Made by a program: the position numbers and the translations under genes. This document shows, piece by piece, positions 48,925 through 59,755 of a stretch of DNA of 64,000 nt. Where the stretch lies: the NCBI GenBank assembly GCA_907165065.1, contig OU015525.1, forward strand, positions 5,458,537 through 5,522,536. Reading direction: 5' to 3'. This stretch comes from Caprimulgus europaeus (taxonomy: Eukaryota > Chordata > Aves > Caprimulgiformes > Caprimulgidae). The number at the start of each line of letters is the position of its first letter. Within the stretch, counting starts at the first letter, position 1. The notes under the pieces were generated by a model, which saw nothing but the letters and a program-made list of their open reading frames with translations, did not search any database and was not told the DNA's origin.

Positions 48925-49085
48925 GTTGCCCTTCTTTGCTACAAGGACACATTGCTGGCACATGTGCAACTTGTCCACCAGGACCCCCAGGGGCTGTTCT
49001 CAAAGCTGCTTTCCAGCCAGTAGCCCCCAGCCTCTCTTGGCGCCTGGGGTTACTCCTCTCCTGGGGCAGAACTTTGCATTACATG
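48925..49085 (-). mobile_element. Older CR1 LINE, reverse orientation, continuation after the nested copy
   Basis: After the younger copy ends, the plus strand starts again with 'ccgttgcccttctttgctacaaggacacattgctgg', 'cttgtccaccaggacccccaggggctg', 'aaagctgctttccagccag', and 'gcctggggttactcctctcctggggcagaactttgcatt'. This is the older CR1 type. The same region of ORF2 therefore appears twice, 93 bp apart, once per element. Confidence 0.78.
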
Positions 49086-52000
49086 ACATATTGCTTATTG
49101 CAGCTGGAAGCTGGGTTCTGTGACTCTGGAGAATCTTTCCAGCTATAGGTTTTTAATTAGACTAAAGAGAAGAATGATGATCATACCTGCTTTATTATTA
49201 TTATTATTATTATTATTTTCCTCTAAGAGTTTAAATTCATCCTGTTGATACAGGGTGCAGTGAAGCCACGGAAGCATTCATTTTTACATCTTAGGAATCT
49301 TTGTGATTTCCACAGGTCTTGTTTCAAAATGCTATTGTATTTACTTTAAAAAGGGAATATAAAAATATAAAGCACTGCATGATTTTGCCATGTAGTTTAC
49401 TTTTGTTTGTTGCCTTAGCTTTATTTTCAATTACAAAGCAGTCAGTTGTTGATTTGGGATATCAGCTCAAGCCTCATTCCTTTCTTTCTGCCACTTCGTT
49501 TTCCGTAGTAGTCCTTAGTGTTCAATATGTACCTTGTCATTTTGATCTAGGAGAAGTTACAGGTATCATGTTTTTGAGTCTTTCATTAGAATACAACTGG
49601 GTATCTCTTTATCATGAATGTAGTGATAGACCACTTCAAAACTATTTTCAGAAGTTAATAATATTTGAGTTAGAGTTTGCAATTTAGAAGAAGGTCTTGA
49701 CTTGCAGGAAGTGCTAAACAATTCTGACCACGTTTGTCCTGTAAATAATTAAGCTGTAGTTGGGTAGTACTCTAAAGCTTATCTGTGGGGTGCTGCAACT
49801 TACTCAGAGGCAGTTATTATGTTTTAATTTTAATTTCTGTCCTGACTTCTGGTTGTGTTACATTGATCTCCTCTGATGTCTGATGAGTCTTCTACCAGTG
49901 AAGAGAGGAAATGGAAATCTGGCATCTTGTGAAAAGTGTTTTCTGAGTTCAGTTAACAGTAAATCAATTCAGCTTTCCTGTTGTTGTCCCCAATTAGATA
50001 AGTATTCTACAGATCAGAGCAATTTATGTCTATTACATCAAGAAAAAGATTTATTTGAAAATATATTTGTTTTTTTTCAATGTTTTGTTAAGATTTCCAC
50101 CCACAGAAATACATGATATATCTTATTTTTAATACATCATTTTATCAGAAACAATATGATAATCATTAAAAAATCCTGCAGATGTTGATCTGGCATTATT
50201 AAGTGGGTGCTTCAGACACTTTCTATCCTGAAATATGTTAGGAGAATTTTGTTAATATACAGAAAAACCCCTAATTTATTTTGACATGCTTCGATGATTG
50301 ACTGCATTTTCTTCTTCAAGGATATAACAGCTAAATTCACGTAATTTAATTTAATACATAATTGTTAAAGCATTTAATAATTTCTCCCAGGAAGTTATTC
50401 CTTTAGAGATTCTTAAAACAGCAAGTAAAAACTGTTTTAGTGTTCTTGACTTGTTTTAGGTCATATTACCCAAACTTAACAAATCTTATCGGTAACATTG
50501 AAACTGAAAATCAAATATAATTACTGAGGAAAGTAATATTTCTGTACGTAGCTTTAGCTAAATTCATGAAAGAACCTCAGGACACCACAGTGGTAAATCT
50601 GTTTTTAAATAGAGCATTGCTATTTAATGAAATACTGAGCCCGGGGAATGCAGTCAAGAATAATCAGAGACACTTAACACCTTTGACAGGCTGCAGTATT
50701 TCTTATTACTTTGTTTCAGCCCATGACTTCTTACTTCAGTAATCAAATACTTGCTGTGCCCATTTCTAGGGAAAACATTAAAGTTTTAAAAAAGCATAGT
50801 GAGAAAAAAAAGTATAGCTGGAGGGGGTGGGAGAATTCTTGAACCGTCAGATTTGAAATATTTAGACTCCATAAATCAGAAGTTCAAATCCCAGGAGGAC
50901 TGACTTAGTCCTTCATCTTTTGCAAGCTAGATAAACTCAACTCCATGCAGAACCATTGGAGTCCCTAAACTGTTGTATCAGTGAATCACTTTACTGGTGT
51001 TCAGAGCACACTATTGGTGGTCTTGTTAGATTGTTTCTCAGGGTCTCCAAAGAGGATCTTGTGATATGATATTCTCCCAAGTGTAGATCTGACAAAGCAA
51101 ATTAAAAAAATCATCAAGGAAGTCTGAGCCCCAGTCGTTATCACTATTTCTTGTATATTTTTCAACTCTGAGAACTATGAAGTATGTAAAAATAACAGTT
51201 GTGTAGTGATACAGCTGATTTAGTTTCCACCAGGAGTTGGAAAAGAATCAATGAGAAGACCCACGTGGACAAGGTTTCTGATGTTGTGTGATCAACACTG
51301 TACATGTTCTCTGCATTCATAGTAACTGGGCATGCTGGACTACACTGAACTGTTGAAAATCACTGGATTCTGCCTTAATACATCTCAAATATATTTATCT
51401 TTATTCTCCTTTACTACCTAATTTGTAAATAATGGAAAGGACATGCACTAAAGTTTAATGCCATAAATAAATTTAAATTAATATGCTCTGCACACCAGTG
51501 AAGTGTTTCACTGATGAGAACTGTGTCTTCGGGTTGACTCCTACATCTGAAGCCATTTTAGCTTGAGTATGGCACTGAAAAAATGTATAGAAATAGCTGT
51601 GAACTGGTGACACCACCTTCACTTTTGTCAGTAGTATTTTCCTTATTGGAAGCTCTTTGTAGAGCTTCAGTTCGTTGCATCTGTTGCTTCTGACCTTGTG
51701 GGTTGGCAGCTTAAAGTTATTTTTAGAGCGTTTGTGAGCATATTTATGTGACACTGACTTCTTTAAATTTGAAAAGCCAAGTAGCTTTTTATAACATTGT
51801 TAAAGAGGCAGTGGTCATGGCTCAGTAGTTAATATTGAATTCTATTTTGCACTTAAAAGCTGAGATTTATCCTTTTAAGCCCTGTGCTGGCTTAATGATT
51901 CAATACAACCGTGCGTTTGCTGGGAAGTGGTTTCTGACAGCTTTGCTCTGGCTGTCTGGATTTCTCCCTTAAAAAGACCAGGTAGAGTTTCTGCTGTGTG

Positions 52001-52780
52001 TCATCTTTCTGCTATCTTTTCTTGTTTTAATGGATATTCATTTCTGACATTGTAGATATTTTTGGAAAAAAAAATAGCAATTTCAGGACAAAACTAAAAC
52101 CCAAGCTATATGTAAAATAGCCTAAGGTTTCTATGTCCCAATCAACAATTTAAACCAGAAAAAAAATGATACTGTAATTATCCCCACATTAATCAGTACA
52201 TTTTTAATAATTTCACAGGTAAGACTTTAGCCCAGAGAAAGACTGATGTGTAGGGTACTGGAACAGGGGCACTTTCACCATGCAATGACTTGCATTTTAT
52301 CTTTCTAATTTTTTTTCCGTGATGGAATTGAGAGAAGCTTGTCTTGGAATCTCATAAAATAGCTTGCTGCTTCTGCACACGTTATTTGATCAAAGTCTAG
52401 GATCTTCAGGTATTTTTCTGTTAATGAAAACTGGCTGTGGAAATAATGCTTTATAGCAACTACGTCTGTTCTCTTTGTATAGTTTGCTTGTGACGCATTT
52501 TTTTGTTGTTAAAATAAATACAGGAATTTTTTTTACTTTGAGTGATTGCCTCATGTGCACTTTCTAACACGGATAAGTGCATTTCCAACTGCTTACCACC
52601 AAATACTTTAACTTCTCCTGTACCAAATGAACTAATGCCCTTAAAATATGTGGGTACCTCCTGAAGGAGACTTTGTCTACCTGTGTCACACGTAGTCTAA
52701 CATTGCAGCTTTGTTTTTCTTGCTGTCCCTTTTAGAACATGGCCTTACTTGTGTTCTGAGTGCTTAGACAAAAATATTTT
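49086..52780. other. TRAPPC9 intron, unique sequence
   Basis: About 3.7 kb of AT-rich intron. A TTA microsatellite lies at 49192. A 122-codon plus-strand frame (49319-49687) with one hydrophobic stretch has no resemblance to known proteins, and a frame of that length is expected by chance in a window this size. No repeat family is seen. Confidence 0.5.
49192..49215. repeat. (TTA)8 microsatellite
   Basis: Eight perfect TTA units, 24 bp. Likely length-variable between individuals. Confidence 0.97.
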
Positions 52781-53127
52781 TTGCAGTCTAGAACTGCCTC
52801 ACAGGGGGCAGAGGAGGGGCAGGTGCTGATCTCTTTTCTCTGGTGACCAAACAGGACCAGGGGAAATGTCAGGAAGATGTGGCAGGGGAGGGTGAGGTTG
52901 GACATGAGGAAAAGGTTCTTCACCCAGAGGAAAAGGTTCTTCACTGGAACAGGCTCCCCAGGGAGGTGCTCATGGCACCAAGCCTGACAAGATTCCAGCA
53001 GCATTTGGCCAACATGTGCCCTCAGACACATGGTCTGAATGTTGGGCTTGTCCTGTGCAGGGACAGGAGTTGGACTCGATGATCCTTGTGGGTCCCTTCC
53101 CACTCACAACATTCTGTGACTCTATGA
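52781..53127 (+). mobile_element. CR1 LINE 3' fragment with an internal 21-bp duplication
   Basis: Sense CR1 from 'ttgcagtctagaactgcctcac' through 'gaggggcaggtgctgatctc', 'caacatgtgccctcagacacatggtctgaatgttggg' and GGGTCCCTTCCCACTCACAAC to ATTCTGTGACTCTATGA. Same subgroup as 18324 and 59531. GAGGAAAAGGTTCTTCAC occurs at 52906-52923 and again at 52927-52944, a 21-bp (seven-codon) duplication that replaces the usual 'gtggtggagca' stretch. A 79-codon ORF2 remnant stays open. Confidence 0.94.
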
Positions 53128-53336
53128 GTTATAGGTGATTTACAGTTTTAGATGTTGACTTTGAAGCTTTTGGACTTTGAGGGTCTCATTTGTTTCAATC
53201 TGTTTCTACTTCTTAAGTAAATCTCAATTTTTCATGTTTGATCCCAAAGCACATAGATTTGATTTTCTTGATTTCCCATTTTCAAATGAAAAAGACAAAA
53301 AGTTTCTGAATACCCAGTCTTGAGGAAGGTTGGTGG
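53128..53336. other. TRAPPC9 intron, unique sequence
   Basis: Short AT-rich stretch between the CR1 copy and the stop-poor block that follows. Nothing recognisable. Confidence 0.5.
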
Positions 53337-54425
53337 TTAATGCTCTATCATGAATAGCAGAATCACCTTCTTATGACCCTGTAGGTATCTATGGTGTGGT
53401 CTGGAGCAGACCTCAGTCAAGGAGCCTTTATCAGCTGCAATAGAAGGAAAAAAGTAGTCTTTGCCTACTCTGGCAGTGGTTATGGCTGTGAGCGTTTGTG
53501 CTGCTGGTGCCTTACTGCAACCATCTGTCAAGTCACAGTGTTCTTCAGTGAGCCCCACGATGCACAGTTCTGGGGAAATCTCAATCTTTCCCTGGAGCTT
53601 CCATAGCATTAAAATTTCCAGGACTTCCCAAGAACATCTTGGAAGCTTTTTCTCAGTTTCCCTTAATAGAAGTACATCATCTGTCTGCATCCTTAGGATA
53701 CCTGGAATTATTCCCATCCAGGGAATAGCATGCATATGTTCCCATGTACATGTTATTTACAACATATGTGCTGTAACAGTCAATGTATTTAATTAAGGCC
53801 AACCTGTGTCATTCCTGTGTCATAGGTTGATGCAATGGGCACATCCTGCAGTTTAGATACTATTTTCTCAGACTCTGTAAGAGACAAAGTACTCTTTCGA
53901 CAAGAAACCCAGTTGTGGAAGAGCTGGAGAGCAGGGAGTTGCAGTGTCTTGTGCTTAGTCACTGCCTCTGAGACTTGCACTAATTTAGAGCAGGTGTCAT
54001 TTGTTCTCTGCCCCTCTAGCCAGGCTCCAGCAAGAACTGTTATCTTTACCAGGGGATTATCAATCTCCCTTACCTGCTTTGGCTGCAGTTGTTGATAGAC
54101 ACCAGTAGCATCCCAGATCTTTGTTAGGGGACCACCCTCTTTATCTCTTCCCTTGAGTTTAATGGGTATTTAAGCACCTGTGGACACAGCAGTACACACA
54201 CAGGTTTCTTTATTTTGAAGTAAATCCCACTGTTAGATCCCTTGCCAGTAAGAATGACTACTTTGCCTGCTCATCTTTCTCCAAACTTTTCAGGAACATT
54301 CCTCATGGAAGCCTCTGAAGAAACACTACTAAATGGCTTCCCCACTAGCTTTGCTCTCATTTGAGAAGAAGGGAGCTTTACAGCAGCTGATTTCTGATAA
54401 GAAAGGAAAAAAAGGACAGAGACTT
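53337..54425 (-). pseudogene. Candidate decayed coding DNA of unknown origin
   Basis: Less AT-rich than its surroundings. Three stop-poor stretches follow each other on the minus strand. About 83 codons (54425 to about 54135) hold one stop; they contain NVPEKFGER, then VVILTGKGSNSGIYFKIKKP. About 112 open codons follow in another frame (to 53789), with KIWDATGVYQQLQPKQVREI and LPALQLFHNWVSCRK. About 140 open codons then run to 53337, with MGIIPGILRMQTDDVLLL and DLTDGCSKAPAAQTLTA. I do not recognise a protein. It could be an old processed pseudogene, a decayed mobile-element gene, or chance, since the plus strand is also fairly stop-poor here. The frame changes near 54130 and 53780 would be the breaks. 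Confidence 0.25.
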
Positions 54426-56315
54426 ACTCTAAATTTCAGAAATGGAGTGGTTTAAGTTACATATGGTAACTGCAGTTGAAATATTCTGTCACTTCACCAG
54501 GAAAACCGGTTTGTTTCTCTACATCTGGGGGCTGTGCTTTTCATATTTTGCATGTTCTTGTGTAAATAGAATCAGTTTTTCATAGGTCAAGAGCACTATC
54601 AGTACAGGGACGCATAGTTTGGATTCTCTGTAGCTCTAAGGCTGTTCGTGGAGGTTTCTGCACCAGTAGATATGTACACTTCAAGTTAAGTGGAGTTATT
54701 TTTTATCATTACTTCAAACAGGTACAAAAATTTCTTGAGATGATTGTGCAGCTGTTTCACTTACTGGAGTTAATTTGAGCCATCCTTTTTGTTTGATGAT
54801 GAGACATGGCCAGCATCTGCAAAAAGGAGCCTTTCATCTTCAGCCCTTACCTTGTTATGGTTTTTCCCCTGGTTAGGATACAGAATCTCTGATGCATGTA
54901 AGTGGATTGGAGCTCTGGGCTCCTTTCATATCAGCAACGATCACGTTGCAGGTCCTGATGGGTACTAATAGGACTGTGTGATATGAAGTCGGGACACTAG
55001 TGTAAAATGAAGCACTGAATATGTCTGGAATTTAATTTATGTTGGATGCCAGGAAGAGATTTGACTCTACTGTGGGTGCTGTGCTGGCCCAGATGTGTTT
55101 CTAATTGACTGATTCATATTTCTAATTCATTGATTTGTGTTCCTGATTCGTTGGTTTTAACTAATGATGGATGCTTTTCCTCAGTTCCAGCTCTTAGGAG
55201 GAATGCATTGAAGCTGCTATAGTAGTTATATTCATATTACCATTAATAAGTTTTCACCAGCTGCTTGGTCTTCTGAGTTGTAATATTGTCCCAAAGTTCA
55301 GATCAAAAGTCTATGGTCTGGAGAGCATCTGGAGAGCATCTCTGCACTAAACTGAATGGCTCACAGAGATACCACTAATTTACCCCAAACAGCTAGACAT
55401 ATTTTCGTTGATAGCCTGAAAAGATGCAGTTTATCTCTTCTCAACAGTGCTGGAGAGGCCAGAGGCTAATTTAACACAGAGCTTGATGGACTCAATTATA
55501 AACTCTTTAAGACCTGCAGTTGAGAAAGTCAGTGGACTTTTTCCTTTTATCAGTCTCATTTGTTATTTTTGAATGTCAGCTGGGCAGTGGGAGAAGCTGA
55601 AGGGGCTGAGGGAAGTATGCTATCCTTTTTTTGGTCATTATCTAGTAACGTGAGGTGTTAATTGAAGTGATAAGGCTATGGCTAAAAAAAGTAGCTGACA
55701 TCATATAGGTGAGTGTAACCAATACAGAAATACTCAAGTGGACCAGGCACCTTAAAAGAATTTCCATTTTTTGGTGAAATGTGGTTTTTTTTCCATATTT
55801 ATAAATATTAAAAACTGTTTAGCCACTGGAGTGGAAAAGCATAACAAAGAGTTTCATTATAGCCTGGACCATGTATTATCTACAGAAATGTTAACTGAAT
55901 TCTAATTACTTGGCCAAATTCTGACCTGCCTTTGCACATCCTCCTCTTCTGGGCATAGCAGAGACTTTGGAAAAGCTTGTTATTGATAGTGATGAATGGG
56001 AAAAAGATTATAAACATTAATAATCTGAGCGTGGGGATTAGAAGACTGGAAGGAAGGAATTCAACACTAAACAAACCAAATTTGATTTGGAATCACTGAC
56101 CCAGGAAACCATAGGATAGTTTTTTAGAATGTAAGTGCACATTAAACAAATTATTATTATCCTCCAAGTTAACTTAGTTTAAACAATGAGGATTTATGGG
56201 CAGGGCTGAAGTTCTATCTAAAGATTTGTCTGTATTTTTGAGAAAACTTCTGTGTTATGAAAAATAATTTAAGTTATTAATATAACTGAGATTGAGAATA
56301 GTTGATTCCTTCACC
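54426..56315. other. TRAPPC9 intron, unique sequence
   Basis: AT-rich intron with an 11-bp duplication of CTGGAGAGCAT near 55318-55340. No gene or repeat family is recognised. Confidence 0.5.
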
Positions 56316-57165
56316 TTCTTCATTGCCACCCAGAGGGACCTGGACAAGCTGGAGAAGTGGGTCCATATGAACCTCATGAGGTTCAACAAGGCCAAGTGCA
56401 AGGTCCTGCATCTGGATCAGGACAATTCCCAGTATCAATACAGGCTGAGGATGAAGGAATTTAGAGCAGCCTGAGGAGAAGAACTTGGGGTTACTGGTGG
56501 ATGAAAAGCTCAACATGAGCTGGCAACGTGCGCTCACAGCCCAGAAGGCCAACTGTATCCTGGGCTGCATCCAGAGCAGCGTGGGCAGGAGGTCGAGGGA
56601 GGGGATTCTGCCCCTCTGCTCTGCTCTCCTGAGACCCCACCTGCAGTGCTGCCTTCAGTTCTGGAGTCCTCAGCACAGGAAAGACATGGACCTGTTGGAG
56701 CAGGTCCAGAGGAGGCCACAGAAATGATCAGAGGGATGGAACAGCTCTGCTGTGAAGAAAGGCTGAGAGAGTTGGGGTTGTTCAGCCTGGAGAAGAGAAG
56801 GCTCCAGGGAGACCTTATTGTGGCTTTTCAGTACTTGAAGGGGGCCTATAAGAAAGATGGGGACAAACTTCTTAGCAGGGCCTGTAGCGATAGGACAGGG
56901 AGTGATGGTTTTAAACTAAAAGAGGGGAGATTTAGACTAGAGATAGGAAGAAATGTTTTACTGTGAGGGTGGTGAAACACTGTCCCAGGTTTCCCAGAGA
57001 GGTGGTAGATGTCCTATCCCTGGAAACATTCAAGATCAGGTTGGATGGGGCTCTGAGCAACTTGATCTGATTGAAGATGTCCCTGCTCACTGCAGGGGAC
57101 TTGGACTAGATGACCTTTAAAGGTCCCTTCCAACCCAAACCATTTGATGATTCCTTGATTCACTG
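56316..57165 (+). mobile_element. CR1 LINE, 850-bp 3' portion
   Basis: Sense CR1 with ORF2 C-terminal coding sequence and 3' UTR. The translation starts [20 protein letters not shown], continues VLHLDQDN and LLVDEKLNMSW, then [40 protein letters not shown], and LFSLEKRRLQGDLIVAFQYLKGAY. Small frameshifts split it into frames of 60, 80 and 106 codons. It ends 'ccaacccaaaccatttgatgattccttgattc'. This is the sense counterpart of the subgroup at 37267 and 48219, and the 'gcccagaaggcc' and 'gtgggcaggaggtcgaggg' parts are little changed. Confidence 0.96.
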
Positions 57166-59530
57166 AAATAGAGTACATCAAAACATAAGATGTTTTTGTA
57201 CCTCGAGATCACTAAACCTTCATCTCCTGAAGATGTCACACAAAGGAGTAATTTACTTTTCTAGAAGGGCTTATGACAACAAAAATCATGAAACAATCAA
57301 AATTTTCACCCTTGGAAAAGAAACTGTGTTATTGAATCCATTGGACTTTGGAAGAAATGAGAGAAAGGAATGCAGCGACATCTGTAGATTTAATAATATT
57401 TTATCATTATTAATTCTATGAATTCACAGATCTTTAGTTTTTTATTTCTTCTTACATATTTGATATCCATTATTATCATAAGTGTTGTCTTTTTAGTATC
57501 ACCTCTTAACTGCTTTGGATCCTGATGTGAGTGTAACAATTTAGTTGCATTTTCTCCACTGGATTTGGTTTAGATGTATTCCTTGGCATTACACTCTGTA
57601 TTTGTATTATTCGTTATTTACAGGAGGGAAAAGCAAAGCACGTGTGTAAAATGAAATGAAAGGTGAAAGTTTAGAAGTTCAGAAACATTCATTTAAAGAT
57701 AGGAGAGCATCATGCTGAGGTCCTGTTTTTCATTTGAAGTTCGACTTGTAAGTCCTAAAGTAAACTTAGAAAATGAAGTTTGTCTTAAGTCATTGAGTAG
57801 TTTTAAAAAATATTCATAAGCTTAAATAAAAGGCTGTGCTGTGTTCTGGAAATAATGCTCTAAACTCTTTCTTATTAACATATTTTGCTTACTCATGTGC
57901 AGCCTGTGCCCCATCTCATCCCACAGCAACCCTGCCATGCTCAGCAGCGTCACACACCACAGATAAATCATACTTTACCAATATTTCTTTTTTTTTACCC
58001 TCGATATATTGGTGGAAAGTGTATCTTAAGATGGGCATCACTAGCAGCTTATTTTGGCTGTCACTTATTTTCCCTCTGAATACACAGTGAGACAAGACTT
58101 AATTAAGAATATTCAGAGTCGTGACATCTTTAATATAAAACAGAAGATTTCATGAAAGCAAGTTATGGAGTGATCAGTGAGTGATGATAAAATGGTGACA
58201 ACAGGCAATAAGTACATATAGGCAGATTTTTATCGTGGGATTTAAATCTAGATGAGGAATATTCTTGCGTCAGTACCCCTTATTGTTTGTTTCCCAGGCT
58301 GTTCTCTCTTCAAATCAACTTCTTCCTTGTATTCTCTCTTGTATTTTCATGTTAAGTCTTATGTTCTGGAAAGAGCCAGCCATCTGTAATTTTGAAGGAG
58401 AGCTCCTTGTCTTTTATCTGGCATTATCAGAGAGGCTGTGCAGGCTGGACTCCTGTACAATGATATTTTCAAGCACACAGTGACACTAGACAGTTGGTTA
58501 TGTCTGTACTACTTGTCCTGAAAACACGCTCAGCAGAACTAGCCCTGGTTTTTGTCTGTGGAAATTGCTATTCTCAGTGCTGCTGTCTGATACACACACT
58601 CACTTATTTTTGATCCCTTGTACTCAGGAACTGATTTATACCAATAATTAACATTTTTTAAAATCTAGCATTTTTAAAGGTAAGCTGTTTGTTCTTTTGA
58701 TACAAACTGCTATTTTTTTTTCCTAACATTTTAAATTAGGTGGCTTTTCCATTTTCTGCATTTCTATACTATTCAATTGAGAAAGCCAATCACTTTATTT
58801 CCTTTCCAGGTCTTCCATTTTAGTTTGTGTCCATGTAGGAAATGAACAGTAAACTGGTATTTCCAATAATGACATAATGATAATGATTTAACCAGGGTTT
58901 CTAAGCTTGGCAAATGTATTCCAATAGGACAGGAATTTTCTTGAGACAGAAGGTCACAGATTTGCTATTGAAATGATATTATCTAAAGAAACATAACAGA
59001 AAAAGAGAGAGATAAAAAGTGAGTTATTGAGAATTACTTGAAGGAAAATACTGGTATGGCTTAGGGTGTACAGGTTGTCCTAGGTTTGTGAAGCTCTTTG
59101 CCCACCTTGTTTGCAGAACAATTGCAGAATTAATTGAGTTCCAAAAGGCAATTTGTCCTTAGAGCTGTTAATCCATATCTGATATTCTCATTATCAGCTA
59201 GATCAACAATTAGTGGTTTAACTAAAGCCTACTGGATTGTTCTCAAAATGAGGTGAAGATGCTTTACTTTTTGACTGGTTCAGACAATTTTCAGAAAGGA
59301 AAATTGTAGAAAAGCACCATGGGGAGAGGTAGAAGTGTTGCTTCTTCTGCTCCTCTGGCTGCTCTAGTCGTGGAGAATCACTCACATCTGCCTTCTGGAG
59401 TATGTTTTCATCTCAGCCTGCGATCCAGTTGCTGAAGTAGCTGCCAAGGGTTGGACCAAGTCGCCCATGTGGTGGCATGAGGACAGGGCTCCAGGCACTG
59501 CTGAGCTGGTGCCTGCAACAAGCAATAATT
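57166..59530. other. TRAPPC9 intron, unique sequence
   Basis: AT-rich intron. Frames of 62-84 codons have no resemblance to known proteins. No repeat is recognised. Confidence 0.5.
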
Positions 59531-59755
59531 TCACAGAATCACAGAATGTTGTGAGTGGGAAGGGACCCACAGGGATCATCGAGTCCAACTCCTGTCCCTG
59601 CACAGGACAATCCCAACATTCAGACCATGTGTCTGAGGGCACATGTTGGCCAAATGCTGCTGGAATCTTGTCAGGCTTGGTGCCATGAGCACCTCCCTGG
59701 GGAGCCTGTTCCAGTGCTCCACCACCCTCTGTCTCAAGAACCTTTTCCTAATGTC
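59531..59755 (-). mobile_element. CR1 LINE 3' end, short, reverse orientation
   Basis: The plus strand starts TCACAGAATCACAGAATGTT and continues 'gaagggacccacagggatcatcgagtccaactcctgtccctgcacagg', 'cattcagaccatgtgtctgagggcac' and 'ctgttccagtgctccaccaccctctg', ending 'aatgtccaaactaaa'. It is about 225 bp long, 5'-truncated, and nearly identical to the matching part of 18324 and, in inverse, 52781. Confidence 0.94.

Noticed and set aside
48663..49148. 161-codon plus-strand open frame with a Cys/Ser-rich sequence
   Set aside because: Antisense of nested CR1 copies.
49319..49687. 122-codon plus-strand frame with a hydrophobic stretch, as a small membrane protein
   Set aside because: About two runs of this length are expected by chance in six frames of 64 kb at this base composition. 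No family resemblance or splice context is seen.
53337..53735. Possible viral or LINE reverse transcriptase because of TDDVLLL
   Set aside because: A lone DD with hydrophobic residues is not enough. No other polymerase motif stands at the expected distance, so only an unknown stop-poor block is claimed.
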